A stretch of 64,000 nt of DNA from JAMXLO01 sp963812075. Its GTDB lineage: Bacteria; Pseudomonadota; Alphaproteobacteria; Acetobacterales; Acetobacteraceae. The stretch covers positions 372,001 to 436,000 of the forward strand of contig CAWETN010000010.1 in NCBI GenBank assembly GCA_963812075.1. Direction: 5' to 3'. The notes under the pieces were generated by a model. The model had not been told where the DNA came from. It saw only the letters and a program-made list of their open reading frames with translations, and did no database searches. The position numbers and the translations under genes were made by a program. Below are positions 63,800 through 64,000 of this stretch, piece after piece; positions within the stretch are counted from its first letter, which is position 1, and each line of letters opens with the position of its first letter.

Positions 63800-64000
63800 C
63801 GGCCCCGCTTGGCGAACTTGCGGCCGAAATCCGCGCCTGCCGGGTCTGCGCCGCGCACCTGCCGCTCGGTCCACGCCCGGTGTTCCGCGCCTCCACCACC
63901 GCGCGCCTGCTGATCGCCAGCCAGGCGCCCGGCACCAAGGTCCACGAGACCGGACTGTCGTTCAACGACCCCTCGGGCGACCGGCTGCGCGCCTGGCTGC
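63792..64000 (+). CDS. Uracil-DNA glycosylase superfamily protein (5' start uncertain, 3' end outside window)
   Basis: The frame beginning near 63799 reads LGELAAEIRACRVCAAHLPLG, PRPVFRASTTARLLIASQAPG and TKVHETGLSFNDPSGDRLRAWL to the edge. This is the N-terminus of a UDG-superfamily protein of the Fe-S type: the C-x2-C would be cluster ligands and SQAPG is motif 1. No ATG fits. A TTG at 63792 would work with one more frame change near 63806, so the 5' end may be disturbed. It overlaps or abuts cysNC. Confidence 0.65.
   Translation, partial: MDSGPAWRTCGRNPRLPGLRRAPAARSTPGVPRLHHRAPADRQPGARHQGPRDRTVVQRPLGRPAARLA

Overview
The window is a high-GC chromosome segment from an alphaproteobacterium. 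My best guess is Rhodospirillales, Acetobacteraceae-like. The evidence is a MucR/Ros-type regulator, an EipB (DUF1849) envelope protein, a fused CysN-CysC, aspS close to rnd, and many small Tat- or Sec-exported catabolic proteins. The genus is not determined. No rRNA, tRNA, CRISPR array or intact insertion sequence was seen.

Layout. 0-4.3 kb: the end of a DenD-like dehydrogenase, a diaminopropionate ammonia-lyase, a DUF2939 protein, a 2-hydroxyacid dehydrogenase and a small hypothetical. 4.35-6.4 kb: a compact island with a strong sigma70-type promoter, a short transcript ending in an excellent intrinsic terminator (candidate small RNA or attenuator), and four small unassigned genes with a phage-like flavour. 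6.4-12 kb: a COG0523 GTPase, an LVIVD protein, an HpaB-type monooxygenase, a TauE/SafE permease, ArfB and MucR. 12.2-18 kb: a catabolic block with two divergent luciferase-like monooxygenases, an SCP2-type thiolase coupled to a DUF35 Zn-ribbon protein (the partnership known from Ltp2/ChsH2 retro-aldolases), an NTF2-like exported protein and an amidohydrolase. 18-30.7 kb: peptidase, LtnD-like dehydrogenase, esterases, polysaccharide deacetylase, amidase, an IS110 relic beside a long inverted repeat, an acyl-CoA-dehydrogenase-like hydroxylase, Pcm, TetR/SDR and a cysteine phosphatase. 31.2-37.4 kb: a tight seven-gene operon for an exported molybdenum hydroxylase (Fe-S, Mo and FAD subunits), an unlisted 55-residue membrane protein, a cytochrome b, a helical protein, and a beta-hydroxyacid-dehydrogenase paralogue lacking its catalytic lysine. 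37.4-47.8 kb: surface antigen, PQQ-type sugar dehydrogenase, MetE-like protein, C13 peptidase, epoxide hydrolase, another luciferase-like monooxygenase, cyanase, two overlapping deacetylases and an SDR. 48-64 kb: ClC channel, ABC exporter, Nudix, EipB, AspRS, DUF2235, RNase D, hybrid histidine kinase, DUF1194, CysD, CysNC and the start of a uracil-DNA glycosylase.

Thirteen single-base frame breaks (ten apparent insertions, three deletions) disrupt otherwise well-conserved genes, including cysD and cysNC. They cluster at 14.3-17.9 kb and 58.2-63.8 kb, so I read them as probable sequence errors and annotate the genes across them.

The most interesting system is the 31.2-37.4 kb operon: a Tat-exported xanthine-dehydrogenase-family enzyme of unknown substrate, apparently wired to the membrane by a private cytochrome b and a tiny membrane protein.
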